The position numbers and the translations under genes were made by a program. Below are positions 7,346 through 14,197 of a stretch of 16,605 nucleotides of DNA, one piece after another; the first letter of the stretch is position 1; every line of letters begins with the position of its first letter. The notes under the pieces are model-generated. The model was not told the DNA's origin. It was given only the letters and a program-made list of their open reading frames with translations, and did no database searches. Source of the DNA: Verrucomicrobiota bacterium (GTDB lineage Bacteria; Verrucomicrobiota; Verrucomicrobiia; Chthoniobacterales; UBA10450); contig QHMQ01000088.1 of assembly GCA_003217835.1 (NCBI GenBank), forward strand, positions 1-16,605, given 5' to 3'.

Positions 7346-7523
7346 GCGAAGACGACACTAAACCATAGCGACTGCACCGACAAACCATCATCCGCGCGGC
7401 GTCGCGCGATCGCGTTGTCTATGTGATAACGTTAAACTTCGAGATGAAGCCTATTTTTCGCATCGGCAGTTGTACATTTTTGGCAGAAGCAATAAAACTG
7501 ACTGTGCACACGCATTCACTTCT
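7346..7523. other. Divergent intergenic region with possible promoter elements
   Basis: This gap separates the divergent methyltransferase and DUF1232 genes, so it must hold promoters for both. I see a GC-rich inverted repeat (CGCGCG at 7393-7398 and 7403-7408 around GCGT) and an AT-richer stretch near 7427-7500. Within the latter, TTGTAC (7470-7475) and ATAAAA (7492-7497), 16 bases apart, could act as a -35/-10 pair for the rightward gene. No gene-like reading frame is apparent. These are weak matches. Confidence 0.3.
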
Positions 7524-7862
7524 ATGGCCTTTGAGAGAAGCAAAGAGATTACCCGCGCCTTCAAGCGGGAATTGATCGTTTATCAGCGCGTCTTGCGAGA
7601 TGAACGCACACCGGTCGTTGCAAAATTATTTCTGGACTTGGCGATTGGCTACTTGTTGATGCCATTCGATTTGATCCCGGACTTTATTCCGGTGATTGGT
7701 CGTCTTGATGATGTTGTCATCGTACCCGCGCTCGTCTTTATCGCGCTTCGGTATATCCCGCGCGAAATCGTTGCAGAGCATCGGGAACAGGTCGCACGTG
7801 AAGACCAGGCAACTGTGTCAGCGCCCACGCATGGTCGGCCTCCCGGAAATCGGCGCAATTAG
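7524..7862 (+). CDS. Small DUF1232 (YkvA-like) membrane protein
   Basis: The 112-residue protein carries the DUF1232 signature: RDERTPVVAKLFLDLAIGYLL, then MPFDLIPDFIPVIGRLDD (residues about 47-62), then a second hydrophobic helix VVIVPALVFIALRYIP. The family is widespread and its biochemical role is not settled. The protein should sit in or on the inner membrane through the two hydrophobic segments flanking the conserved DLIPDFIP-G-LDD turn. An in-frame TTG at 7470 would add 18 residues without domain sequence, so I prefer ATG 7524. The C-terminus is a polar, probably disordered tail. It precedes the FTR1 gene by 63 bases on the same strand, so co-transcription is possible. Confidence 0.85.
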   Translation: MAFERSKEITRAFKRELIVYQRVLRDERTPVVAKLFLDLAIGYLLMPFDLIPDFIPVIGRLDDVVIVPALVFIALRYIPREIVAEHREQVAREDQATVSAPTHGRPPGNRRN

Positions 7863-7925
7863 CCGCTAAAAAAAAGCAACCCAACGGCAGCGGACGCAAA
7901 ACCGATGTGATAGGTTTTACCGTCA

Positions 7926-8966
7926 ATGAAGCTCGCGTTGCGCATCGGCATTATCGCAGCTGCGACTTGCGTCGCCGCTGTGATCGTATGGCAAGGTGTG
8001 ACCGCCCATGGATCGCCCGACCCGACGCAACCAAACACAAGTCCGACAGTCGCTTTTCTCGACATTGGTGTCCTCGTATTCCGCGAAGGTCTCGAGTGCA
8101 TTCTGGTGCTTGCCGCGATCACCGCGAGCATGACCGGAACGAAACGCGCTTATCGCCGGCCGGTCGGGGCCGGTGCGGGCATGGCTTTTGTCGCGACTTT
8201 GATCACTTGGTTCATCGCCGTCCGTATCGTCAACTCGCTCAGCGACAACATCCCAGCACTCGATCTGCAAGCTGCAACCGGACTCCTCGCCGTGATCGTG
8301 TTGCTCGTGATCATGAACTGGTTTTTTCATAAAATTTATTGGGGCGGATGGATCCGGGCGCACAATCGTCGCCGGAAAGCATTGCTTGCGGACGCGAGCG
8401 CCGACGAAATCTCGCGCTCGCGCCTGTGGTGGGGATTGATCCTACTGGGATTTACGTCGCTTTATCGCGAGGGGTTCGAAGTCGTCCTCTTTTTGCAGAG
8501 CTATCATCTGCGCCTGGGTGGCGGCGTGGTGTTGAAAGGCGCATTGCTTGGATTGGTTCTTACCGGGATGGTGGCCGTCCTCACCTTTGTTCTTCAGCAG
8601 CGTCTCCCCTATCGAAAAATGCTGATTACAACCGGCGTTCTGCTCGGCGTGGTGTTGCTGGTGATGGTGGGCGAGCAAGCGCAAGAGATGCAGCTCGCGC
8701 ATTGGATTCCGACTACGGAGATCAGTTCTTTGAAAAATTACGTGCCGCCCTGGATTGGTCTTTGGTTTGCCGTGTTTCCCACGACCGAAACACTCGTCGC
8801 TCAATTCATCGCCGCGGTGTTGGTGGTTGGCTCTTATTATGCGGCGCGCCACTTTGGCGGCGGTGCGCCGCCCGAAAGCGCGGAGCCGGTGCAAGAGGCG
8901 AGAGTCGAAGCCAAAGCTGCCATCGTCGAGCGACTGGAAACAGTTCCCGCAGTTTCGCACCGGTAA
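7926..8966 (+). CDS. FTR1-family high-affinity iron permease
   Basis: This is a polytopic inner-membrane iron permease of the FTR1/EfeU family. The 346-residue protein has an N-terminal hydrophobic segment (signal or first helix, about 5-25), then several transmembrane helices. Both hallmark REXXE iron-binding motifs are present: REGLE at residues 53-57 and REGFE at 181-185. Later helices include GVLLGVVLLVMVGEQAQEMQ and a final membrane span before a charged, Glu/Ala-rich cytoplasmic-type tail. Family knowledge says transport is coupled to Fe(II) oxidation by a partner oxidase, which here is not an obvious multicopper oxidase. The neighbours 24 bases downstream are a barrel-like protein and a haem lipoprotein. 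No clear ribosome binding site precedes ATG 7926, but an inverted repeat AAAACC-N9-GGTTTT (7898-7918) lies just upstream. Confidence 0.92.
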   Translation: MKLALRIGIIAAATCVAAVIVWQGVTAHGSPDPTQPNTSPTVAFLDIGVLVFREGLECILVLAAITASMTGTKRAYRRPVGAGAGMAFVATLITWFIAVRIVNSLSDNIPALDLQAATGLLAVIVLLVIMNWFFHKIYWGGWIRAHNRRRKALLADASADEISRSRLWWGLILLGFTSLYREGFEVVLFLQSYHLRLGGGVVLKGALLGLVLTGMVAVLTFVLQQRLPYRKMLITTGVLLGVVLLVMVGEQAQEMQLAHWIPTTEISSLKNYVPPWIGLWFAVFPTTETLVAQFIAAVLVVGSYYAARHFGGGAPPESAEPVQEARVEAKAAIVERLETVPAVSHR

Positions 8967-8990
8967 CCTCACCGGCTGCGAATTTTCATC

Positions 8991-9740
8991 ATGAAAACAC
9001 TTCGCCTGCTTTGCATCTTGATCTTTGCGTTTTCGCCGTCCGTTTCTTTCAGCGGAGTCCGCCATTTCACATTTTTGTATGAAGCGCCCACGTCTGCGCG
9101 GGGAAGCCTGGAGTTGGAAAACTGGGTCACATGGAAGCAAATTACCGGCCCGGACCGCTCCGACGAAGTCGATTTTCGTCACGAGCTCGAGTACGGCGTG
9201 ACCGAGAACTTCCAGGTTAGTGTTTATTTGGCAGACTGGTTTTACGAGAGCAATAAAGAGCACTCCGGTTTCACATATTCCGATTCGGCGATCGAGTTGA
9301 TCTACAACCTGACCAATCCGGTTGACGATCCGATCGGGTTGTCGATCTACGGAGAGATCAAAGCGGGTGATCGCCTTGTCGAATTGGAATCAAAACTGAT
9401 CGCGCAGAAGAATCTCGGACCATTGATCTTCGCTTACAACGCAACGATCGAAGCGGTATGGGAAGAAAAAGAGCTCGAGAGCCGAGAAGGTGAATTCTCG
9501 CAGGCAGTTGGTGCAAGTTACGAGATCTCTCCACGTATTTCGGCAGGAATAGAACTGCTCCACGAATTTGTTTTTCCGAAGTGGCGCGATGAAGAAAAGA
9601 TCAGAAATCTTTTCGTCGGCCCGAACGTCTCTTATCGCAGCGGCAATTGGTTTGTCACTGTCACCGCTCTCGCGCAAGCGACTGATACAGATGATGAACC
9701 GGATCTCCAGGTGCGCACAATTTTTGGTATCGGTTTATGA
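8991..9740 (+). CDS. Predicted outer-membrane beta-barrel protein in the iron-permease operon
   Basis: This 249-residue exported protein has a signal peptide (about residues 1-21, SVSFS-GV). The mature part is full of alternating hydrophobic/polar strands with aromatic residues at strand ends: ARGSLELENWVTW, FRHELEYGVTENFQVSVYLADW, GLSIYGEIKAGD, RISAGIELLHEF and WFVTVTALAQ. It ends in a hydrophobic strand (VRTIFGIGL), as is common for barrels inserted by the BAM machinery. The size would suit a barrel of roughly 10-12 strands. I do not recognise a named family with certainty. It starts 24 bases after the FTR1 gene and its stop overlaps the next start, so it belongs to that operon; passage or sensing of iron at the outer membrane is inference. 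Confidence 0.8.
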   Translation: MKTLRLLCILIFAFSPSVSFSGVRHFTFLYEAPTSARGSLELENWVTWKQITGPDRSDEVDFRHELEYGVTENFQVSVYLADWFYESNKEHSGFTYSDSAIELIYNLTNPVDDPIGLSIYGEIKAGDRLVELESKLIAQKNLGPLIFAYNATIEAVWEEKELESREGEFSQAVGASYEISPRISAGIELLHEFVFPKWRDEEKIRNLFVGPNVSYRSGNWFVTVTALAQATDTDDEPDLQVRTIFGIGL

Positions 9741-10069
9741 AGAAGCATTTAGCGATCTTTGCCGCAGCGATCGTTTGTCTTGTCGATCTTAGTAGCTGCG
9801 GAACGACAAGTCTTGCCCCGCCGCCGGTAACAGCGGAATTGGCTCGAGCCGGAACGCACCAGCATGTCGATCTTGCCACGTTACGTGAGGGCCGAGTGCT
9901 CTTTGTTTCCCGCTGCATTGAATGCCATACGCTACCCGCTGTTTCGCAACACGGTGCGACAGAGTGGCCGCGGCTCATCGATGAAATGGCGGGCCGTGCG
10001 AATTTGAAATCGACTGAGCGTGACGCGGTCTTAGCCTATATCCTCGTTGCCCACTCGCAATCGCGTTGA
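9737..10069 (+). CDS. Monohaem c-type cytochrome lipoprotein
   Basis: This 110-residue lipoprotein has a signal peptide ending in a lipobox LSSC (lipidated Cys21), followed by a Pro/Ala linker. A single haem-c attachment motif CIECH spans residues 60-64. Met84 in DEMAGRANL is a likely axial ligand, and the C-terminal helix STERDAVLAYILVAHS fits a small class I cytochrome c. It is translated through an ATGA overlap with the preceding barrel gene, indicating tight coupling. In many bacteria FTR1 permeases are found fused to or beside cytochrome c domains. Electron transfer during Fe(II)/Fe(III) handling at the membrane surface is therefore plausible here, though not shown. Confidence 0.88.
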   Translation: MKKHLAIFAAAIVCLVDLSSCGTTSLAPPPVTAELARAGTHQHVDLATLREGRVLFVSRCIECHTLPAVSQHGATEWPRLIDEMAGRANLKSTERDAVLAYILVAHSQSR

Positions 10070-10143
10070 AGGTCGCAGGCCCGGAGTTGTACATCACGCG
10101 CGATTCTAGTTGAACCGTGACGCAACTCTCCCACCTTAGCCGG

Positions 10144-13100
10144 ATGATTACGTCCACGCTACGCTTTCGCTTGCCGGCTCTAACCATTTTTGCCGGTTTT
10201 GTTTTCGCTTTTTCAATTTCTTTTGCAGTCAGTCCGTCCCCCTCGCCCACGCCCGTCGGCGCGATTGATGAGAAATTATTCAAGGGAATGCAGTGGCGAC
10301 AGATCGGGCCGTTTCGCGGTGGACGCGCGTTAGCGATCGAAGGCGTTCCTGGAGAACCGGACACTTATTATTTTGGGGCGGTCGCCGGCGGCGTTTGGAA
10401 AACAATCGATGGCGGCGCGAACTGGACTCCGTTGTTCGATAAGCAACCTATTTCATCGATTGGCGCCATCGCGGTTGCGCCGTCGGATCACAATGTGATC
10501 TACGCAGGCACAGGAGAAGCGGCGATCCGCGGCAATACCACCTACGGCACTGGAGTTTTCAAGTCCATCGATGGCGGCAAAACGTGGGAAAATGTCGGCT
10601 TAAAGGACAGCCGCCAAATCGGCGCGCTGATTGTCGATCCAAGAAATGAAAACGTAGTGTTGGTAGCGGCGCTCGGTCACGCGTTCGGTCCAAATCAGGA
10701 GCGCGGAATTTTTCGCACCGCGGACGGCGGAAAAACGTGGACGAAAGTTTTATCGAAAGATGAAAACACCGGCGGGATCGACATTGTTTTCGATCCGCAT
10801 AATCCGAACATCGTTTTCGCATCGCTCTGGCAGGCACGGCGGCAGCCATGGTTTTTTTCCAGCGGCGGCCCGGGCAGCGGACTTTATCGCTCGGAAGATA
10901 ATGGCGTCACCTGGAAGCATCTCGAGGGGAACGGTCTTCCCGAAGGCATTCTCGGCAAGATCGGCATAGCCGTTTCCGGCGCCGATTCCAACCGCATCTA
11001 TGCTATCATCGAGGCCAAGGAGGGCGGCCTCTACCGCTCCGATGATGCCGGGCAGCATTGGGCCCGCGTGAACGACGACGGCCGATTTCGTCAACGCGCC
11101 TGGTATTTCAGCAAAGTTTACGCTGATCCGAAATCACCAGACACCGTCTATCTGGTGAACACCGGCCTCTTCCGTTCAGTCGATGGCGGCAAGACTCTCA
11201 ATCTATTGCCGGCACGGCACGGAGACCATCACGGGCTCTGGATCGATCCGCAAAATCCCAATCGGATTGCCAACGCAAACGATGGCGGCGTCAATATCTC
11301 CACCGACGGCGGCAAAACGTGGACGACCCAAAACAACCAGCCAACTGCGCAGTTTTATCATGTCGCTGTGGACAATGCATTCCCATATCACATTTATGGG
11401 GCGCAACAGGACAATTCGAACGTTGGCATCGCCAGCCGCACCGATTCCGGCGTGATCGGACGCGAAAATTGGTTTGTCGCCGGCGGCGGCGAGTGCGGCT
11501 TTGTTGTGCCCGATCCGCGTGATTGGCACGTCATTTATTCGAACAACGAAGGCTACATCACTCGTTACGACAAAAATAAAGAGGAAGTGCAGGACGTCAG
11601 CGTCTGGCCGCTGGATAACTCGGGACACGGAGCTGCCGATCTCGTCCATCGTTTTCAATGGGTCACGCCGCTTACGCTTTCACCGCACAACCCAGACGTG
11701 CTCTACACGGCCGCCGAATGCGTTTTCAAATCGACCGATCACGGACAGAGCTGGACACAAATCAGCGGCGATCTTACCCGCAACGATAAAAGCAAACAGC
11801 AGCCTAGTGGCGGCCCCCTCACAAACGACATCACTTCGGTTGAATATTATGATACTGTCTTCGCACTTGCGGAATCTCCAGTAAAGAAGGGGACGATCTG
11901 GGCTGGAACGGACGATGGATTGGTCCAAGTCACAACCGATGACGGTCAGCATTGGTCAAACGTCACGCCGAAAATGCCGGAGTGGAGCACAGTCGATTTG
12001 ATCGAGCCGTCTCCGCATGACGGCAACACTGCCTACGTCGCAGTGGATCGACATAAGCTGGACGATTTCAAGCCATACATTTTTAAAACGACCGATCTGG
12101 GGAAAACCTGGACTCCGGTCGTACGTGGAATTCCCGATGGCGCGTACGTGCACGCCGTGCGCGAAGATCCGAAAAAGCGCGGTTTACTTTACGCGGGCAC
12201 AGAGGTCGGCGTTTTTGTTTCGTTCGATGACGGCGCACATTGGCAACCGTCGCAATTAAATCTACCCGTTTCGCCAATTCACGATCTTGTGGTGAAAGAT
12301 GACGATCTGGTGGCAGCGACGCACGGACGCTCCTTTTGGGTACTGGACGATCTGACTCCGCTTCGTCAGATAAACCAGCAATCCGCACAGGCGGATGTGA
12401 TTCTCTACCAACCGCAGACAGCTTTGCGCTTGCATTACCCGGAGGAATTCGACAAACGGCAGCCGATTGGAGACAACCCGCCTCCCGGCGCGATCATCGA
12501 TTATTCTTTCAAGACCGCTCCGAAAGATGAAGTGTCGCTCAATATTCTCGACGCTTCAGGCAAAATCGTCAGGCACCTTTCCAGCAAAGAGAAAAAAGAA
12601 GGCGAACAACCGCCAGAATGGCCGGATCGCGTCGAGCGCGTGAAAACGATTCCAGCCAATGAAGGAATGAATCGATTCGCGTGGGACTTGCGTTACGACG
12701 ATCCGATCCAAATTCCCGGCGCATTTTATTCGGGCACTGGACCCAAGGGTCCGCTGGCGTTGCCCGGTGATTATCAGGTGAAGCTGATTGTCGGCGGCAA
12801 ATCGCAGACTGCGCCTCTGCATCTGGCGATTGATCCACGCACGAAGGGAGCGGAGCCTGCGCTGCAAAAACAATTTACATTGTCGATGCAAGTAAACGAC
12901 CGCATCTCGCAGTTGCATCAAGCAGTCAATGAAATCCGCGATCTCAAATCGCAGATTCAAACCTTACACAAACGCTTCGGCGACGATCAACGTCTCAAAC
13001 CGGCGCTTGATGCTGCCGACCAGCTCGATCATAAAATATCCGAAGTCGAGCAGCGGCTGATTCAAGTAAACATGAAAGGCTCGGAAGGAAATCTCGCCTT

Positions 13101-13335
13101 TCCGAACATGCTGAACGAACGCTTCGACACATTCAGCCATACGATAGACGCCGGCGATGCGGAGCCGACCAAACCGCAGCTTGACGTATTCCAAATGTTG
13201 AGCAGCCGACTGGAAGAGCAGTTAAAGAAATGGACGCAAATCAAGAATGAGGACGTTCCGAAAGTGGCCGACTTAATCAAACAAGCGAATTTGCCCGCGC
13301 TGATTATAACGGAGAAGAAAAAGAGCGAATCGTGA
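10144..13335 (+). CDS. Large exported Asp-box beta-propeller protein (sortilin/VPS10-like, 'glycosyl hydrolase'-type)
   Basis: From ATG 10144 the protein has 1063 residues; GTG 10117 would add nine and cannot be excluded. A signal peptide (about 1-29) and a Ser/Pro linker (SPSPSPTP) are followed by two runs of Asp-box repeats that should fold as beta-propellers. I count eleven repeats with the S/T-x-D-x-G-x-x-W pattern or a close variant: TIDGGANW, SIDGGKTW, TADGGKTW, SEDNGVTW, SDDAGQHW, SVDGGKTL, STDGGKTW, STDHGQSW, TTDDGQHW, TTDLGKTW and SFDDGAHW. A beta-sandwich-like region follows (about 790-900). The last stretch (about 915-1050) is helical with coiled-coil character (QAVNEIRDLKSQIQTLHKRF). 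Databases often call such proteins glycosyl hydrolase or sortilin; no catalytic residues can be pinned here. It stands alone, 74 bases after the cytochrome gene. Confidence 0.88.
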   Translation: MITSTLRFRLPALTIFAGFVFAFSISFAVSPSPSPTPVGAIDEKLFKGMQWRQIGPFRGGRALAIEGVPGEPDTYYFGAVAGGVWKTIDGGANWTPLFDKQPISSIGAIAVAPSDHNVIYAGTGEAAIRGNTTYGTGVFKSIDGGKTWENVGLKDSRQIGALIVDPRNENVVLVAALGHAFGPNQERGIFRTADGGKTWTKVLSKDENTGGIDIVFDPHNPNIVFASLWQARRQPWFFSSGGPGSGLYRSEDNGVTWKHLEGNGLPEGILGKIGIAVSGADSNRIYAIIEAKEGGLYRSDDAGQHWARVNDDGRFRQRAWYFSKVYADPKSPDTVYLVNTGLFRSVDGGKTLNLLPARHGDHHGLWIDPQNPNRIANANDGGVNISTDGGKTWTTQNNQPTAQFYHVAVDNAFPYHIYGAQQDNSNVGIASRTDSGVIGRENWFVAGGGECGFVVPDPRDWHVIYSNNEGYITRYDKNKEEVQDVSVWPLDNSGHGAADLVHRFQWVTPLTLSPHNPDVLYTAAECVFKSTDHGQSWTQISGDLTRNDKSKQQPSGGPLTNDITSVEYYDTVFALAESPVKKGTIWAGTDDGLVQVTTDDGQHWSNVTPKMPEWSTVDLIEPSPHDGNTAYVAVDRHKLDDFKPYIFKTTDLGKTWTPVVRGIPDGAYVHAVREDPKKRGLLYAGTEVGVFVSFDDGAHWQPSQLNLPVSPIHDLVVKDDDLVAATHGRSFWVLDDLTPLRQINQQSAQADVILYQPQTALRLHYPEEFDKRQPIGDNPPPGAIIDYSFKTAPKDEVSLNILDASGKIVRHLSSKEKKEGEQPPEWPDRVERVKTIPANEGMNRFAWDLRYDDPIQIPGAFYSGTGPKGPLALPGDYQVKLIVGGKSQTAPLHLAIDPRTKGAEPALQKQFTLSMQVNDRISQLHQAVNEIRDLKSQIQTLHKRFGDDQRLKPALDAADQLDHKISEVEQRLIQVNMKGSEGNLAFPNMLNERFDTFSHTIDAGDAEPTKPQLDVFQMLSSRLEEQLKKWTQIKNEDVPKVADLIKQANLPALIITEKKKSES

Positions 13336-13406
13336 TCCGTGGATCATGAATACCATTAGCGCAATTAGCATTCGCAGCGCCTGAATCGGGCCGCACAAGT
13401 TGATTC

Positions 13407-14123
13407 ATGGCAAGGATAGACAAGGCGGTTCTGCTCGCAGCCGGGCGAGGCACACGGATGCGCGAACTGACCGTCGATCTTCCCAAACCCATGATCGAGG
13501 TGCGTGGCAAGCCGGTTTTGCAGCACATTGTCGAAGGGTTGCGGGAAGCGGGCGTCCGGGATTTCCTGATTATTGTCGGTTATCGCGCCGATGCCGTGCA
13601 AAATTTTTTCGGCGATGGTTCTCGTTACAACATCGAAATACAATATGCAACGCAGGTTGTGCAGGATGGAACCGGACGCGTTGTCGATCTCGCGCGCAAT
13701 TTCGCTGGCGATTCGCCGTTTGTCTTGAATTATGGCGATATCCTTGTCGATCCGGCAAACTACAAACGACTTATCGATCTTCCCCACGATATCGAAGCGA
13801 TTATTAGTGTGACGCGCGGTGAAGATGTAAGCAAAGGCGGTGCGGTTTTTCTGAACGACGAAATGGAACTTGTCGATCTTCGCGAAAAACCAAAATCAGG
13901 GGAGGCAACCAGTCCGTGGTATAACGCCGGCATTTATGCGTTTCGCCCGAGCATTTTCGATTTCACGGCAAAGTTAAAGCCGTCACCACGCGGTGAGTAC
14001 GAATTGACCGACGCGGTTCGCGCGCTCGCGCATTCAGGCAAGAAAGTGCAAGCGATCGAGCTGACCGGCGAATGGGCAGATGTACGCGATCCCGAAATTC
14101 TCGCGCGATTGAACCAAGCCTAA
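13407..14123 (+). CDS. Sugar-1-phosphate nucleotidyltransferase (NTP_transferase family)
   Basis: This 238-residue enzyme of the GT-A-like nucleotidyltransferase fold should join an NTP and a sugar 1-phosphate to give an activated NDP-sugar for cell-surface polymers. The signature loop is LLAAGRGTRM (residues 9-18) with LPKPMIEV (25-32), whose lysine contacts phosphate. QDGTG (86-90) helps bind the base, NYGDIL (108-113) holds the metal-binding Asp111, and REKPK plus WYNAGIYAF complete the sugar-binding side. There is no C-terminal left-handed beta-helix as in GlmU, so it is a stand-alone transferase, comparable in length to RmlA/RfbF-like or MurNAc-1-P uridylyltransferase-like enzymes. The sugar and nucleotide cannot be told from sequence alone. 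The gap to the Asp-box gene is 71 bases and no obvious ribosome binding site is visible. Confidence 0.9.
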   Translation: MARIDKAVLLAAGRGTRMRELTVDLPKPMIEVRGKPVLQHIVEGLREAGVRDFLIIVGYRADAVQNFFGDGSRYNIEIQYATQVVQDGTGRVVDLARNFAGDSPFVLNYGDILVDPANYKRLIDLPHDIEAIISVTRGEDVSKGGAVFLNDEMELVDLREKPKSGEATSPWYNAGIYAFRPSIFDFTAKLKPSPRGEYELTDAVRALAHSGKKVQAIELTGEWADVRDPEILARLNQA

Positions 14124-14129
14124 TCACAT

Positions 14130-14189
14130 TGGAGGGACGAGCTCTGTCTCGTCCATGAATTATAGGACGTCACAGCGGACGTCCCTCCA
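14130..14189. repeat. 60-bp nested inverted repeat between convergent genes
   Basis: Outer arms TGGAGGGACG (14130-14139) and CGTCCCTCCA (14180-14189) are perfect 10-bp complements. Inside are two further hairpins that share bases with the arms: GGACGAG/CTCGTCC (14135-14141 with 14148-14154, 6-base loop) and GGACGTC/GACGTCC (14165-14171 with 14178-14184, 6-base loop). They are separated by the AT-rich ATGAATTATA. The element fills almost all of the 74-base gap between a plus-strand stop and a minus-strand stop, the usual site of REP/ERIC-like elements and bidirectional terminators. I recall similar GGAGGGACG-type intergenic repeats in Chthoniobacterales genomes, which cannot be verified here. 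Confidence 0.75.
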
Positions 14190-14197
14190 CCGCAAAG

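Noticed and set aside
7393..7408. GC-rich inverted repeat CGCGCG-GCGT-CGCGCG between divergent genes, considered as a terminator or operator
   Set aside because: It lies between two gene starts, where a terminator is not expected, and alternating CG tracts form such repeats by chance. It is mentioned only within the intergenic entry.
8442..9263. Long minus-strand open frame opposite the FTR1 permease and barrel genes
   Set aside because: The product is rich in His, Arg, Gln and Cys without domain character, as expected of an antisense frame. The plus strand has both REXXE motifs and a signal peptide.
10750..11658. Minus-strand open frames opposite the Asp-box gene
   Set aside because: The repeated Asp-box codons on the plus strand leave long open antisense frames. 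None shows a start signal or a family resemblance.
13331..13348. Palindromic stretch TGATCC-GT-GGATCA at the stop of the Asp-box gene, considered as a terminator
   Set aside because: The loop would have to open to four bases, the stem is short and no T-tract follows, so I did not annotate it.
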